Notes: a model not told the origin generated them from the letters alone. A stretch of DNA of 7,257 nucleotides from an uncultured Oscillospiraceae bacterium (GCA_944385595.1 CALWXY010000172.1:1-7257), one strand, 5' to 3'; shown: positions 1 through 5,461, counted from the first letter of the stretch. Numbers and translations are program-made.

Positions 1-218
1 GTGATGTCGGCGTCCTCACACTCGGAGAAACCGCCCGCGCGCACCGTGACGCCGCCGCTCATAAAGCTCAGAGCGTCGGAGACGTCGGCGGCCTGCGCCT
101 CGGCCTTTTTGGGGTATTTATCCACAAGCACTATCTCGCCGCAGACGCGCCGCCACGCGAGCGCCATTGCGCAGTGCGAACCGACGTGGCCAGCTCCTAT
201 GATGACGATTTTCTCCAT
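1..218 (-). CDS. Lactate/malate dehydrogenase-family NAD-dependent 2-hydroxyacid dehydrogenase, N-terminal part
   Basis: The gene starts at ATG 218-216 and runs off the left edge, so only 72 codons are visible. Seen: the protein opens with MEKIVIIGAGHVGSHCA, a beta strand followed by the GxGxxG NAD-binding loop (Gly8, Gly10, Gly13). A second strand ends in Asp33 (EIVLVDKY), the position that selects NAD over NADP, followed by the AQAADVSDA helix typical of LDH/MDH proteins. The catalytic Arg/His and the substrate-specificity loop lie outside the window, so lactate, malate or another 2-oxoacid cannot be chosen from sequence. The start is supported by AAAGGATG about 8 bases upstream. A T-box leader with tryptophan features (242-508) precedes it, so transcription should rise when tRNA-Trp is uncharged. 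That is unusual for an LDH and raises the possibility of an aromatic 2-oxoacid substrate or of Trp genes further downstream (inference). Confidence 0.85.
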   Translation of the reverse strand, partial: MEKIVIIGAGHVGSHCAMALAWRRVCGEIVLVDKYPKKAEAQAADVSDALSFMSGGVTVRAGGFSECEDADI

Positions 219-241
219 AAGTCTCATCCTTTCCGGGAAAA

Positions 242-276
242 TAAAAACGCCCCTGACCTGAAAACAGGTCAAGGGC
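242..276 (-). terminator. T-box attenuator terminator
   Basis: On the minus strand GCCCTTGACCTG (276-265) pairs with CAGGTCAGGGGC (260-249) across a TTTT loop: 12 pairs including one G-U, followed by TTTTTAT. The 5' arm (276-269) is also the 3' arm of the T-box antiterminator, so the two structures are mutually exclusive. It lies about 23 bases before the dehydrogenase start codon. Confidence 0.93.
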
Positions 277-508
277 GAAACAAAACAATTTCGCGGTGCC
301 ACCTTGATTCGACCCCAATGACGGGGCCCTCTGCGGGATGCCAGCACATCCCCTGCCGCTCACGCGGGCATCACGTCGGCGCATTTGACGCCGCCCTCAG
401 CAGTCCATATTATTCAGCGCCGCCCACGGAGCTCACACCGCCCTCCGTTCGCTGTGCGGAAGCTAACTGATTTTCCTCTGCCTCACAGGTTTAAGATATT
501 GACTTGTT
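242..508 (-). promoter_or_regulatory. T-box riboswitch leader, probably tRNA-Trp responsive
   Basis: The minus-strand leader contains the conserved T-box core AAGGTGGCACCGCG (305-292). The antiterminator is explicit: TCAAGG (307-302) pairs with CCTTGA (274-269) and GCG (294-292) pairs with CGC (277-275), leaving the TGGCACC bulge (301-295). This excludes the terminator hairpin 276-249. In Stem I, CAGT/ACTG and CAGCG/CGCTG helices bound an internal loop whose 3' side reads AATAATATGGACTG. TGG at 407-405, followed by AC, sits where specifier codons normally sit and would read the tRNA-Trp anticodon. Independently, the bulge base after TGG is C (298), which should pair with discriminator G73; bacterial tRNA-Trp has G73, whereas a tRNA-Met reading (ATG) would predict TGGT. 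A distal Stem I hairpin CGGAG...CTCCG is also visible. Class confidence is very high; amino acid assignment is good but inferred. Confidence 0.93.
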
Positions 509-514
509 GGGGCA

Positions 515-543
515 ATAGTAGCACCATCCGCGCCGTTTGTCAA
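515..543 (-). promoter_or_regulatory. Promoter of the T-box/dehydrogenase transcript
   Basis: A near-consensus sigma-A promoter reads leftwards: -35 TTGACA (543-538), 17-base spacer, -10 TACTAT (520-515). Transcription should begin near 508, just before the T-box Stem I region. The -35 hexamer is a perfect match, so the leader is strongly transcribed and control falls on attenuation. Confidence 0.85.
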
Positions 544-556
544 GGGGGCGGATAAT

Positions 557-625
557 GCGAAACCATTTTTCTTTTAGAAAGAAAAAGGGTTTCGCGCTTC
601 CAAAAAGAAATCTCGCGGGGGACGG
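557..625 (+). repeat. Intergenic hairpin repeat, copy A
   Basis: GCGAAACC (557-564) pairs with GGTTTCGC (588-595) around complementary TTTTTCTTTT / AAGAAAAA tracts, giving a long A/T-rich hairpin. It is followed by the tail GCTTCCAAAAAGAAATC. Copy B begins directly after it in the same orientation with the same order of elements. It sits just upstream of the T-box promoter. No coding potential is seen. Confidence 0.8.
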
Positions 626-628
626 GAT

Positions 629-706
629 TCGAAACCCATTTTCTTTTTAGAAGAAAACGGGTTTCGAGCTTCCCAAAAGAAAATCTTTTGCGCGTATCCC
701 CGTCTC
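629..706 (+). repeat. Intergenic hairpin repeat, copy B
   Basis: TCGAAACCC (629-637) pairs with GGGTTTCGA (659-667); the inner arms TTTTCTT and AAGAAAA also pair. The tail GCTTCCCAAAAGAAAATC follows. It is a direct repeat of copy A and closely matches copy C in inverted orientation. The AAAAGAAAA tail can alternatively pair with TTTTCTTTT of the 5' arm, so two competing folds are possible. Confidence 0.8.
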
Positions 707-1054
707 AAGCGCCGCCGATACGGCGCCGTTAGAATTGAAGAGCGCTCTCTCCCACTCCGCGCCACGAGGCGCTCGCTGTCGAGGAATTCGACAAATTTCT
801 ACGCCGACTAAGGGGCGCCTCGATTACTACCAAGTTTATAACTTTGGCGCTCTCTCGATAGACGCAGGCATTGATAACTTGTCTGAAAGTCAAGGCGTCC
901 TTGCGAGGGGCTTAGACGATAATCTCAGGAAAATTCAGCGCCGGAGCGAAGCGGGGTGGCGCGGCCGGGGGTGAGAGCGTGATTCAAATTTGATATAGCC
1001 GCTCTACAGAGAGCCGGTACTGTGATACGCGGGCGGCTGACTTACACTAACCTG
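707..1054. other. Gene-free stretch with nested inverted repeats
   Basis: No open frame here has a convincing start site or a recognisable protein. Structure is visible: CGAGGCGC (765-772) and GCGCCTCG (815-822) are perfect 8-base inverted arms enclosing a small hairpin GTCGA/TCGAC (778-792). An 18-base imperfect palindrome follows at 830-847 around AAGTTTATAACTT. The 10-mer GCGCTCTCTC occurs at 742-751 and again at 847-856. This could be a structured RNA or the remnant of a mobile repeat. I see no tRNA, rRNA, SRP, RNase P or tmRNA signature. Confidence 0.5.
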
Positions 1055-1083
1055 AAAAAAGAAAACGGCGCGGAGACTGCCGT
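1055..1083 (-). terminator. Probable intrinsic terminator of the dnaN-remB gene set
   Basis: On the minus strand ACGGC (1083-1079) and GCCGT (1069-1065) form a short GC-rich stem followed by a T-rich run, TTTTCTTTTTT (within 1065-1055). It lies about 65 bases after the remB stop, beyond repeat copy C. The stem is short (5 pairs), so the call is moderate. Confidence 0.5.
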
Positions 1084-1090
1084 CTGCGGT

Positions 1091-1146
1091 GTTTTCTTTT
1101 GGGAAGGATGAAACCCGTTTTCTGTTACAAAAGAAAATGGGGTTCA
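1091..1146 (-). repeat. Intergenic hairpin repeat, copy C (inverted)
   Basis: Read on the minus strand this is GAACCCCATTTTCTTTTG, a short loop, AGAAAACGGGTTTC, then CTTCCCAAAAGAAAAC: the same core, hairpin and tail as copy B, about 400 bases away and in the opposite orientation. It begins 3 bases after the remB stop, so it would be the first structure in the remB 3' untranslated region. Confidence 0.8.
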
Positions 1147-1148
1147 CA

Positions 1149-1388
1149 TTACGTTTCTTTCCATCTTGAAAGAAGCGTAGCGCTTCCGAGCTGCGAGAGG
1201 TAGACGTGGTCGGGAGTGAGGACAAAGCTCTTGGGGAGGTCGTCGCAGTCGGAGACGACGCGCCCCTCGCGCTCGGCGCGCGCGAGATACTCCCTCGTTA
1301 TGTGCGAGTATGAGGCATTGTCGAGGTCGAAGATGGCGACGACCTCCGATTTCGGCACCACCGTGCCCTTTCCGAGATGCAGATACAT
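1149..1388 (-). CDS. remB: RemB/YaaB-like protein (DUF370, extracellular matrix regulator family)
   Basis: This 79-residue protein begins MYLHLGKGTVVPKSEVVAIF and contains the family pattern PKSFVLTPDHVYLSQLGSATL, closely resembling B. subtilis RemB/YaaB (about 81 residues). In B. subtilis RemA and RemB are linked to biofilm matrix gene control; RemA is a DNA-binding activator, while RemB's own role is less clear. The start ATG is 2 bases after the recF TAG stop and is preceded by AGGGGG about 8 bases upstream, so it should be co-transcribed and coupled with recF. The position after recF is the usual Firmicute arrangement, but gyrB, normally next, is absent; a repeat and terminator follow instead. 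Function in this organism is inferred from family only. Confidence 0.9.
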   Translation of the reverse strand: MYLHLGKGTVVPKSEVVAIFDLDNASYSHITREYLARAEREGRVVSDCDDLPKSFVLTPDHVYLSQLGSATLLSRWKET

Positions 1389-1390
1389 GC

Positions 1391-2479
1391 CTAACCCCCT
1401 ATGGATATCACCGAGCCGCCCGTGCGGCTCGCTATATCGTCGCCCTCGCAGCAGGTGATGAAGGTCTGCCCGCCGCCTATGCGGTTTAAGACAAACTCCT
1501 GCCGCTTCGCGTCCAGCTCGGAGAGCACGTCGTCTAAAAGGAGCAGCGGCGGCTCGCCGGTGTCCTCGAGGAATATCAGCCGCTCCGCCATTTTGAGCGA
1601 GAGCGCCGCCGTGCGCGCCTGACCCTGCGAGGCAAACTGCCGCGCGGGCGCGCCGTTTATGTCTATCTCAAGCTCGTCGCGGTGCGCGCCGGTGAGGCAG
1701 CTTTTAGACGCAAGTTCGGCCTGTTCATGCGCGATCTGGTGGCTCAGCACCTCGCGGAAGATGTCGTGCACGTCGGCCAGCGGATTCGTCACCGTCGAGA
1801 CGGTTTTGTATCTGATTTCCAGCACCTCGCCGCAGCCGGAGAAGTCGGCGTGTATCTCAGCCGCGCGCTCATTAAGCCTGCGGACAAAGGCCGCGCGGTA
1901 GCGGATGAGCTGCGCCGAGAGCGCCGCCATGCCCTCGGAATACTCGCGCAGCGGCAAAAGCAGGCTCGGCTTCTCGGCGCCGTCGCGCAATGCGGCGCTC
2001 TTCTGGTCGAGCAGGCGGTTATAGCGCGCGAGAATCTCCGCGTATTTGGGTCTCAGGCGGCAGACCGCCGAGTCGAGAAATTTTCTCCGCAGGCTCGCGC
2101 CGCCGCGCACTGTCTCAAGGTCGTCGGGGCAGAAGAGCACGGCGCTCACCGTCTCGGCGAGCCGACCAGACGGCAGAGCCGAGCCGTTTTTGCGGCAGCG
2201 CCGCCGCGCGCCGCGCCGCAGCTCTATCTCGACGCGCTGGTCGCGCCCGTGGGAGAATATCCGCGCCTTTACAGAGGCGCTGTCCGCGCCGAAGCGGATC
2301 AGCTCGCGGTCAAAGCGGGTGCGGAAGCTGTGCGAGCCGGTGAGGATGTAGATGCTCTCCAAGAGATTCGTCTTGCCCCGGGCGTTTGCCCCGGTTATGA
2401 CGTTCACCTCCGGCGCGAAGCCGAAGTCGGATAGTCCGTAGCTGCGGAAGTCGCGCAGCTCGATGCCGTCAAGCCTCAT
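1391..2479 (-). CDS. recF: DNA replication and repair protein RecF
   Basis: RecF is an SMC-like ATPase that, with RecO and RecR, helps load RecA at gaps in cytoplasmic DNA. The 362-residue protein has the family length. Seen: the N-terminal MRLDGIELRDFRSY strand, Walker A GANARGKT (residues 30-37), the ABC signature SQGQ (284-287), Walker B LLLLDD (312-317) and D-loop SELD (320-323). All ATPase motifs look intact. The ATG overlaps the 3' end of yaaA by 11 bases (2469-2479) in another frame and has no strong Shine-Dalgarno, implying translational coupling. It ends with TAG, which matters because a TAG also interrupts dnaA: here TAG clearly acts as a stop. Confidence 0.97.
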   Translation of the reverse strand: MRLDGIELRDFRSYGLSDFGFAPEVNVITGANARGKTNLLESIYILTGSHSFRTRFDRELIRFGADSASVKARIFSHGRDQRVEIELRRGARRRCRKNGSALPSGRLAETVSAVLFCPDDLETVRGGASLRRKFLDSAVCRLRPKYAEILARYNRLLDQKSAALRDGAEKPSLLLPLREYSEGMAALSAQLIRYRAAFVRRLNERAAEIHADFSGCGEVLEIRYKTVSTVTNPLADVHDIFREVLSHQIAHEQAELASKSCLTGAHRDELEIDINGAPARQFASQGQARTAALSLKMAERLIFLEDTGEPPLLLLDDVLSELDAKRQEFVLNRIGGGQTFITCCEGDDIASRTGGSVISIGG

Positions 2480-2684
2480 GCGCTATGACGAAGCCCGCGC
2501 CGCCAATGGTGACGCTGTCGCCCTCGCGCAGCTTCCTGCCGCGCTGGGTGCACACCTCGCCGTTCACGAGGACGCAGCCCTCCTGGATGGCGGTCTTGGC
2601 CTCGCCGCCGCTCTCGCAGAGCGCGGCGAGCTTGAGCGCGGAGTCGAGCTTTATGAATTCGGTGTTGATAGTAAGTTTTTCCAT
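2469..2684 (-). CDS. yaaA: S4-domain RNA-binding protein YaaA
   Basis: A 71-residue protein consisting essentially of one S4 RNA-binding fold: IKLDSALKLAALCESGGEAK, then the VLVNGEVCTQRGRKLREGD segment shared with B. subtilis YaaA (also about 71 residues). Its usual place is between dnaN and recF; a role in ribosome assembly has been suggested for the family, but the exact function is not settled. I chose ATG 2684-2682 rather than the in-frame TTG at 2696 because GAGG (2694-2691) then sits 6 bases upstream, and because the TTG version would overlap the dnaN stop. Its SD overlaps the dnaN TGA stop. The 3' end overlaps recF. Confidence 0.92.
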   Translation of the reverse strand: MEKLTINTEFIKLDSALKLAALCESGGEAKTAIQEGCVLVNGEVCTQRGRKLREGDSVTIGGAGFVIAHEA

Positions 2685-2692
2685 AAAATGCC

Positions 2693-3805
2693 TCAATTAT
2701 CCGCCCGCAGTCTGATGGGCAGTATCATGTATTTGAAGCTGTCGTCGCCGTCGGCGGCCTTGATGACGCAGGGCGAGAAGCCGTTTTTGAGGCAGAGCAC
2801 AAGCTCGTCGGCCGGGGCGCTGCGCAGCGCCTCGAGCATGTAGCGGTTGTTGAAGCCTATCTCAAGCCCCTCGCCGTCGCCCTCGGAGAAGCAGGTGTCG
2901 TCGGCGAAGCCGGCGGCGGTGCAGCACATGATGTTCACGCTGTCGTAATCGAAGCGGAACTTGAGCGGCGACTTCATCTTGTCGAGGATGACGAGCGCGA
3001 CGCGGTCAACGACGCGGGCAAGCTCCGTGCGCTTTACCTTTATCCGGATGGGGTTGTCGTCCGGTATGCTCTTTTTATAGTTGAGGTATTCGCCGTCTAT
3101 ACGTCTTGTAATCAGCACCGTGCCTCCGGCGGTGAAGCTCACATGCTTCGCGCCGACGTGGATGGTGACCGGCTCTGTGTCGTCGAGGCAGATTTTCTCG
3201 GCGTCCTGCAGCGCGTAGCCGGGGACTATGAAGCTGCCCTGCTCCATGTCGCACTTCTCAAGCGGCTCCTTGCGCAGCGAGAGGCGGTAGCCGTCGCATG
3301 CGACTATGGTGAGCTCGTCGCCCGCGACGTCGAAAAGGGCGCCGGTGTAGACGGGTCTCGCCTCGTTGTCGCTGACGGCGAAGATGGTCTCCTCCAGCAT
3401 GTCGCGCAGCGTGCCCTGAGGCAGGGCGAGGTTGTTGCGGCAGTCGACCTCCGGGAGCAGCGGGTAGTCCTCCGGGTCGAGGCCGGTGATGCGGAATTCG
3501 CTCTTGCCGCAGCTGATGACGGTGGCGAAGTCTTTGCTGCTTGAGACGCTTATCTCCCCGTCCGGCAGGCGGCGGACTATCTCGCCGAAGAGGCGGGTGT
3601 TCAAAACTATGGAGCCCGGCTCGGGGATATCGGCGTCTATGCTGGCGTAGATGCCGCGGCGCAGGTCGAAGCCGGTGACGGTGACTTTATTGCCCGCCTC
3701 TATGAGCAATCCCTCGAGCGCGGGGTTGGCGCTCTTCTGGGCGCAGCAGCGTGAGGCCTTGACTATGGCGGCGCTCAGCTCGTTTTTATCGCAGGTGAAT
3801 CTCAT
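2693..3805 (-). CDS. dnaN: DNA polymerase III subunit beta (sliding clamp)
   Basis: DnaN forms the ring-shaped dimer that tethers DNA polymerase III and other clamp-binding proteins to DNA. The 370-residue product has the expected length for three clamp domains (about 1-120, 125-250, 253-370). Family signatures seen: MRFTCDKNELSAAI at the start, the VACDGYRLSLR segment of domain 2, and the C-terminal MILPIRL (360-366) that corresponds to the VMPMRL-type end contributing to the protein-binding pocket. The start has a strong Shine-Dalgarno, GGAGGA (3816-3811), 5 bases before ATG. It follows dnaA after a 224-base region that I read as oriC. No convincing separate dnaN promoter was found, so it may be read from the dnaA promoter. 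Confidence 0.98.
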   Translation of the reverse strand: MRFTCDKNELSAAIVKASRCCAQKSANPALEGLLIEAGNKVTVTGFDLRRGIYASIDADIPEPGSIVLNTRLFGEIVRRLPDGEISVSSSKDFATVISCGKSEFRITGLDPEDYPLLPEVDCRNNLALPQGTLRDMLEETIFAVSDNEARPVYTGALFDVAGDELTIVACDGYRLSLRKEPLEKCDMEQGSFIVPGYALQDAEKICLDDTEPVTIHVGAKHVSFTAGGTVLITRRIDGEYLNYKKSIPDDNPIRIKVKRTELARVVDRVALVILDKMKSPLKFRFDYDSVNIMCCTAAGFADDTCFSEGDGEGLEIGFNNRYMLEALRSAPADELVLCLKNGFSPCVIKAADGDDSFKYMILPIRLRADN

Positions 3806-3817
3806 GGTCGTCCTCCG

Positions 3818-3842
3818 TATATATAACAGAATAGATTATCTT
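3818..3842. other. AT-rich candidate DNA unwinding strip
   Basis: Only 4 of 25 bases are G or C (TATATATAAC...GATTATCTT). It directly adjoins the TAG trinucleotide run on its 5' side and ends just before the dnaN Shine-Dalgarno, matching the place of the unwinding element in B. subtilis. Confidence 0.65.
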
Positions 3843-3843
3843 G

Positions 3844-3861
3844 TAGTAGTGGTAGTAGTAG
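3844..3861 (+). promoter_or_regulatory. DnaA-trio element
   Basis: Six consecutive trinucleotides on the plus strand: TAG TAG TGG TAG TAG TAG, followed by GGG (3862-3864) and then box-like sites. The known element is a run of 3'-(G/A)A(T/A)-5' triplets that guides DnaA filament growth on one strand from adjacent boxes into the AT-rich DNA. Five of six triplets are exact; the third (TGG) lacks the central A. Orientation relative to the GC cluster and AT-rich strip is as in B. subtilis. Confidence 0.8.
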
Positions 3862-3865
3862 GGGC

Positions 3866-4028
3866 TGTTGATTGTTGAAAACCGCTCTCAGCCCTTGATA
3901 CGCAAGGCTTTGTTTTGAACATGGCCTTTGTTGGCAAATTCGGGTTTTGAACATGGCTTTTTATCGGAAATTTTTCTCAACAGATATCCACATGGCGCTT
4001 TGAACATTGAACAGCGAAATGTTCAAAA
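3866..4028. repeat. Cluster of TTTT(G/C)AACA-type repeats, candidate variant DnaA boxes
   Basis: Sites seen: minus 3866-3874 (CAATCAACA), minus 3873-3881 (TTTTCAACA), plus 3913-3921 and 3945-3953 (both TTTTGAACA within the identical 13-mer TTTTGAACATGGC, 32 bases apart), plus 3974-3982 (TTCTCAACA), plus 3998-4006 (CTTTGAACA), plus 4005-4013 (CATTGAACA), minus 4020-4028 (TTTTGAACA). The ends TT.T..ACA agree with the standard box TTATCCACA; the centre differs. The site nearest the trio is TTTTCAACA, 7 of 9 to the standard box. Confidence 0.72.
3984..3992 (+). promoter_or_regulatory. Near-canonical DnaA box
   Basis: ATATCCACA matches the consensus TTATCCACA at 8 of 9 positions. It lies in the middle of the repeat cluster, 1 base after the TTCTCAACA site. 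Confidence 0.7.
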
Positions 4029-4029
4029 C

Positions 4030-5349
4030 TTAATTGCGGGAATTTATGTTCGAGGTGATGTCGCGCACGGTGTTGGATATGTCGGAGCTGGAGCGGATCA
4101 TGTCCTCAATCTTGCGGATGGAGGCGAGCACCGTGGAGTGGTTTCTGCCCTCGTACTGGAGGCCGATGTCGGCGAGGGAGAGGTTCGTGAGGCTGCGCAT
4201 GAGGTACATACTTATCTGGCGGGCTATGGCGGTGGTCTTGCTGCGGCGCTGGCCGCGCAGCTCGGCGGGGTCGAGCGAGAAGTATCGCGCCGTCTCCGTG
4301 ATGATGACCTCCGGCGTGGGTATGTAGGCGCCGACGCGGATGACGTCCTTGATCGCGCGCTTGACGGCCTCGACGTCTATGTTGTCGCCCAGTATGGCGC
4401 GGTAGGCGGTGAGGCGCTTGACGACGCCCTCGATTTGCCGGACGTTCGCCGTGATGTTCTCGGCTATGTACTCGACGACCTCGTCGCTGAGGATCATGCC
4501 GAGCTGGGCGGCCTTGGCGCGGGTGATGGCGACGCGCGTCTCCATATTGGGCTGCTGCACGTCGGCAATGAGGCCGGACTCGAAGCGCGAGCGGAGGCGG
4601 TCTTCGAGCTTGAGCATCTCGAGCGGGGGGCGGTCGGAGGTGATGACGATTTGCTTGCCCGCCTCGTAGAGGCAGTTGAAGGTGTGGAAGAACTCCTCCT
4701 GCACGCCCATTTTGCCGGAGATGAACTGGATATCGTCGACCAGCAGCAAATCGACGTAGCGGTATTTCTGCCGGAACTCCTACTGAGTGCCCTCGCGGAT
4801 GGAGCGGATCATCTGGTTTGCAAACTCGTCGCCTTTAAAATAGGCCATTTTGGCGGCCGGGTCGCGCGCGTGGATGGACTGGCCTATGGCGAGGAGCAGG
4901 TGGGTCTTGCCGAGGCCGGAGTTGCCGTAGATGAAGAGGGGGTTATATATGCTGCCCGGCACGTCGGCGACGGCCATGGCCGCCGCGTGCGCGAATTTGT
5001 TCGACGGGCCGACGACGAAGTTGTCGAAGGTGTAGCCCGCAATCTCGGGCAGGCCGGTGTCGACCTCAAGCTCGGTTTTGAAGTCGGTGATCTCGTCGCC
5101 CGCGAGGACGACCAGCTCGATATTGTCGGAAAAAAGCTCCGAGAGCTTGCCTTTGATTTTATCGGCGAAGCGCTGCTCTATGATATTGCGCTTAAAATCC
5201 GTCGGCGTGTGGATGACGAGCCTGTCGCCCGAGAGGGCGACGGGGGTGACCTCGGAGAACCAGGTGTTCATGGCCGTGGGCGTCAGCTCCTGGGCGAGCC
5301 CGTCGATGACCTGCTGCCATATGTCGGTGAGCGAATTGACTGCGGACAT
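4030..5349 (-). CDS. dnaA: Chromosomal replication initiator DnaA, interrupted by an in-frame TAG at codon 190
   Basis: DnaA binds oriC, forms an ATP-dependent filament and opens the duplex. Read through the stop, the frame gives 439 residues, a normal length. Domain I opens with SLTDIWQQVIDGL; the AAA+ domain has Walker A GNSGLGKT (142-149), Walker B LLLVDD (201-206), sensor 1 ITSDRPP (236-242) and the RLRSRF arginine-finger segment (251-256). Domain IV carries RRSKTTAIARQ and the signature GRNHSTV (401-407). Codon 190 is TAG (4782-4780) between GTQ and EFRQKYR; homologues are open here and GAG needs only one base change. As read, the product would stop after Walker A at 189 residues; no Shine-Dalgarno precedes the later TTG at 4749. 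The start ATG has AAGGAGGG (5367-5360) 10 bases upstream. Three box-reading residues differ from E. coli (Ala393, Asn403, Ser405). A sequencing error is the simplest cause of the stop. Confidence 0.95.
4780..4782 (-). other. Premature amber codon inside dnaA
   Basis: Context on the minus strand is ACT CAG TAG GAG TTC CGG. Frame continues intact on both sides with strong DnaA similarity, so this is a substitution, not a frameshift. Plus-strand base 4782 (A) would be C if the ancestral codon was GAG. Confidence 0.93.
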
Positions 5350-5370
5350 GCGCCATTATCCCTCCTTGCG

Positions 5371-5392
5371 GGCAATTTATGACAAAATTGCC
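5371..5392 (-). promoter_or_regulatory. Palindrome in the dnaA 5' leader next to the Shine-Dalgarno
   Basis: GGCAATTT (5371-5378) and AAATTGCC (5385-5392) are perfect 8-base inverted arms separated by 6 bases. The stem ends 3 bases upstream of the dnaA Shine-Dalgarno (5367-5360), downstream of the dnaA promoter. It could be an operator or an RNA hairpin affecting dnaA translation. No known operator consensus is recognised. Confidence 0.5.
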
Positions 5393-5432
5393 GCCCCGCC
5401 TTTCGGCCGGCAGCAATAAATCTCTACCTTAC

Positions 5433-5461
5433 ATACTAGCACATTTTCGCAAAAATTTCAA
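5433..5461 (-). promoter_or_regulatory. dnaA promoter
   Basis: Leftward sigma-A promoter: -35 TTGAAA (5461-5456), 17-base spacer, -10 TAGTAT (5438-5433). Transcription should start near 5426, giving a dnaA leader of about 77 bases containing the palindrome at 5371-5392. Confidence 0.75.

Larger units (their letters stand above)
3806..4029. other. Putative replication origin (oriC) between dnaA and dnaN
   Basis: In the dnaA-to-dnaN direction (minus strand) the region holds a cluster of TTTT(G/C)AACA-like repeats and one near-canonical DnaA box, then a GC cluster, a DnaA-trio run, an AT-rich strip and the dnaN Shine-Dalgarno. This is the order described for the B. subtilis basal unwinding system in the same intergenic position. 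Genes on both sides point away from it. Base composition shifts from GC-rich coding DNA to AT-rich. The upstream dnaA-mfd gap has no comparable box cluster, so this is the likelier unwinding site. Confidence 0.82.

Noticed and set aside
118..126. Exact TTATCCACA DnaA box
   Set aside because: A perfect match, but isolated and inside the dehydrogenase coding sequence (Val-Asp-Lys-Tyr), nearly 4 kb from the origin cluster. Probably coincidental, though distant DnaA sites do exist.
118..384. Minus-strand 88-residue open frame across the T-box
   Set aside because: It runs through the antiterminator and terminator and into the dehydrogenase gene in another frame; the riboswitch explains the sequence.
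735..974. Plus-strand 79-residue open frame in the gene-free stretch
   Set aside because: It starts at TTG without a Shine-Dalgarno, has no recognisable domain and overlaps the inverted-repeat structures.
1682..2434. Plus-strand 250-residue open frame opposite recF
   Set aside because: Antisense shadow of recF with no start signal and no recognisable motif.
4007..4026. TTGAACA-6-TGTTCAA as a dnaA terminator hairpin
   Set aside because: The stem is AT-rich and no T-run follows on the minus strand; the arms are better explained as two opposed copies of the origin repeat.
4030..4749. Separate C-terminal DnaA protein starting at TTG 4749
   Set aside because: No Shine-Dalgarno precedes it, the TTG encodes the first Leu of Walker B, and it would lack Walker A. 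It is better read as the second part of one interrupted gene.
4030..5349. TAG recoded as a sense codon in this organism
   Set aside because: recF ends at TAG at the expected length with remB starting 2 bases later, and no other conserved gene here has an internal TAG.
3928..5382. Long plus-strand open frame (484 residues) opposite dnaA
   Set aside because: It is the antisense of dnaA, has no family resemblance or ribosome binding site, and is rich in the Ala/Asp/Val/Glu/Leu runs expected from antisense GC-rich codons.
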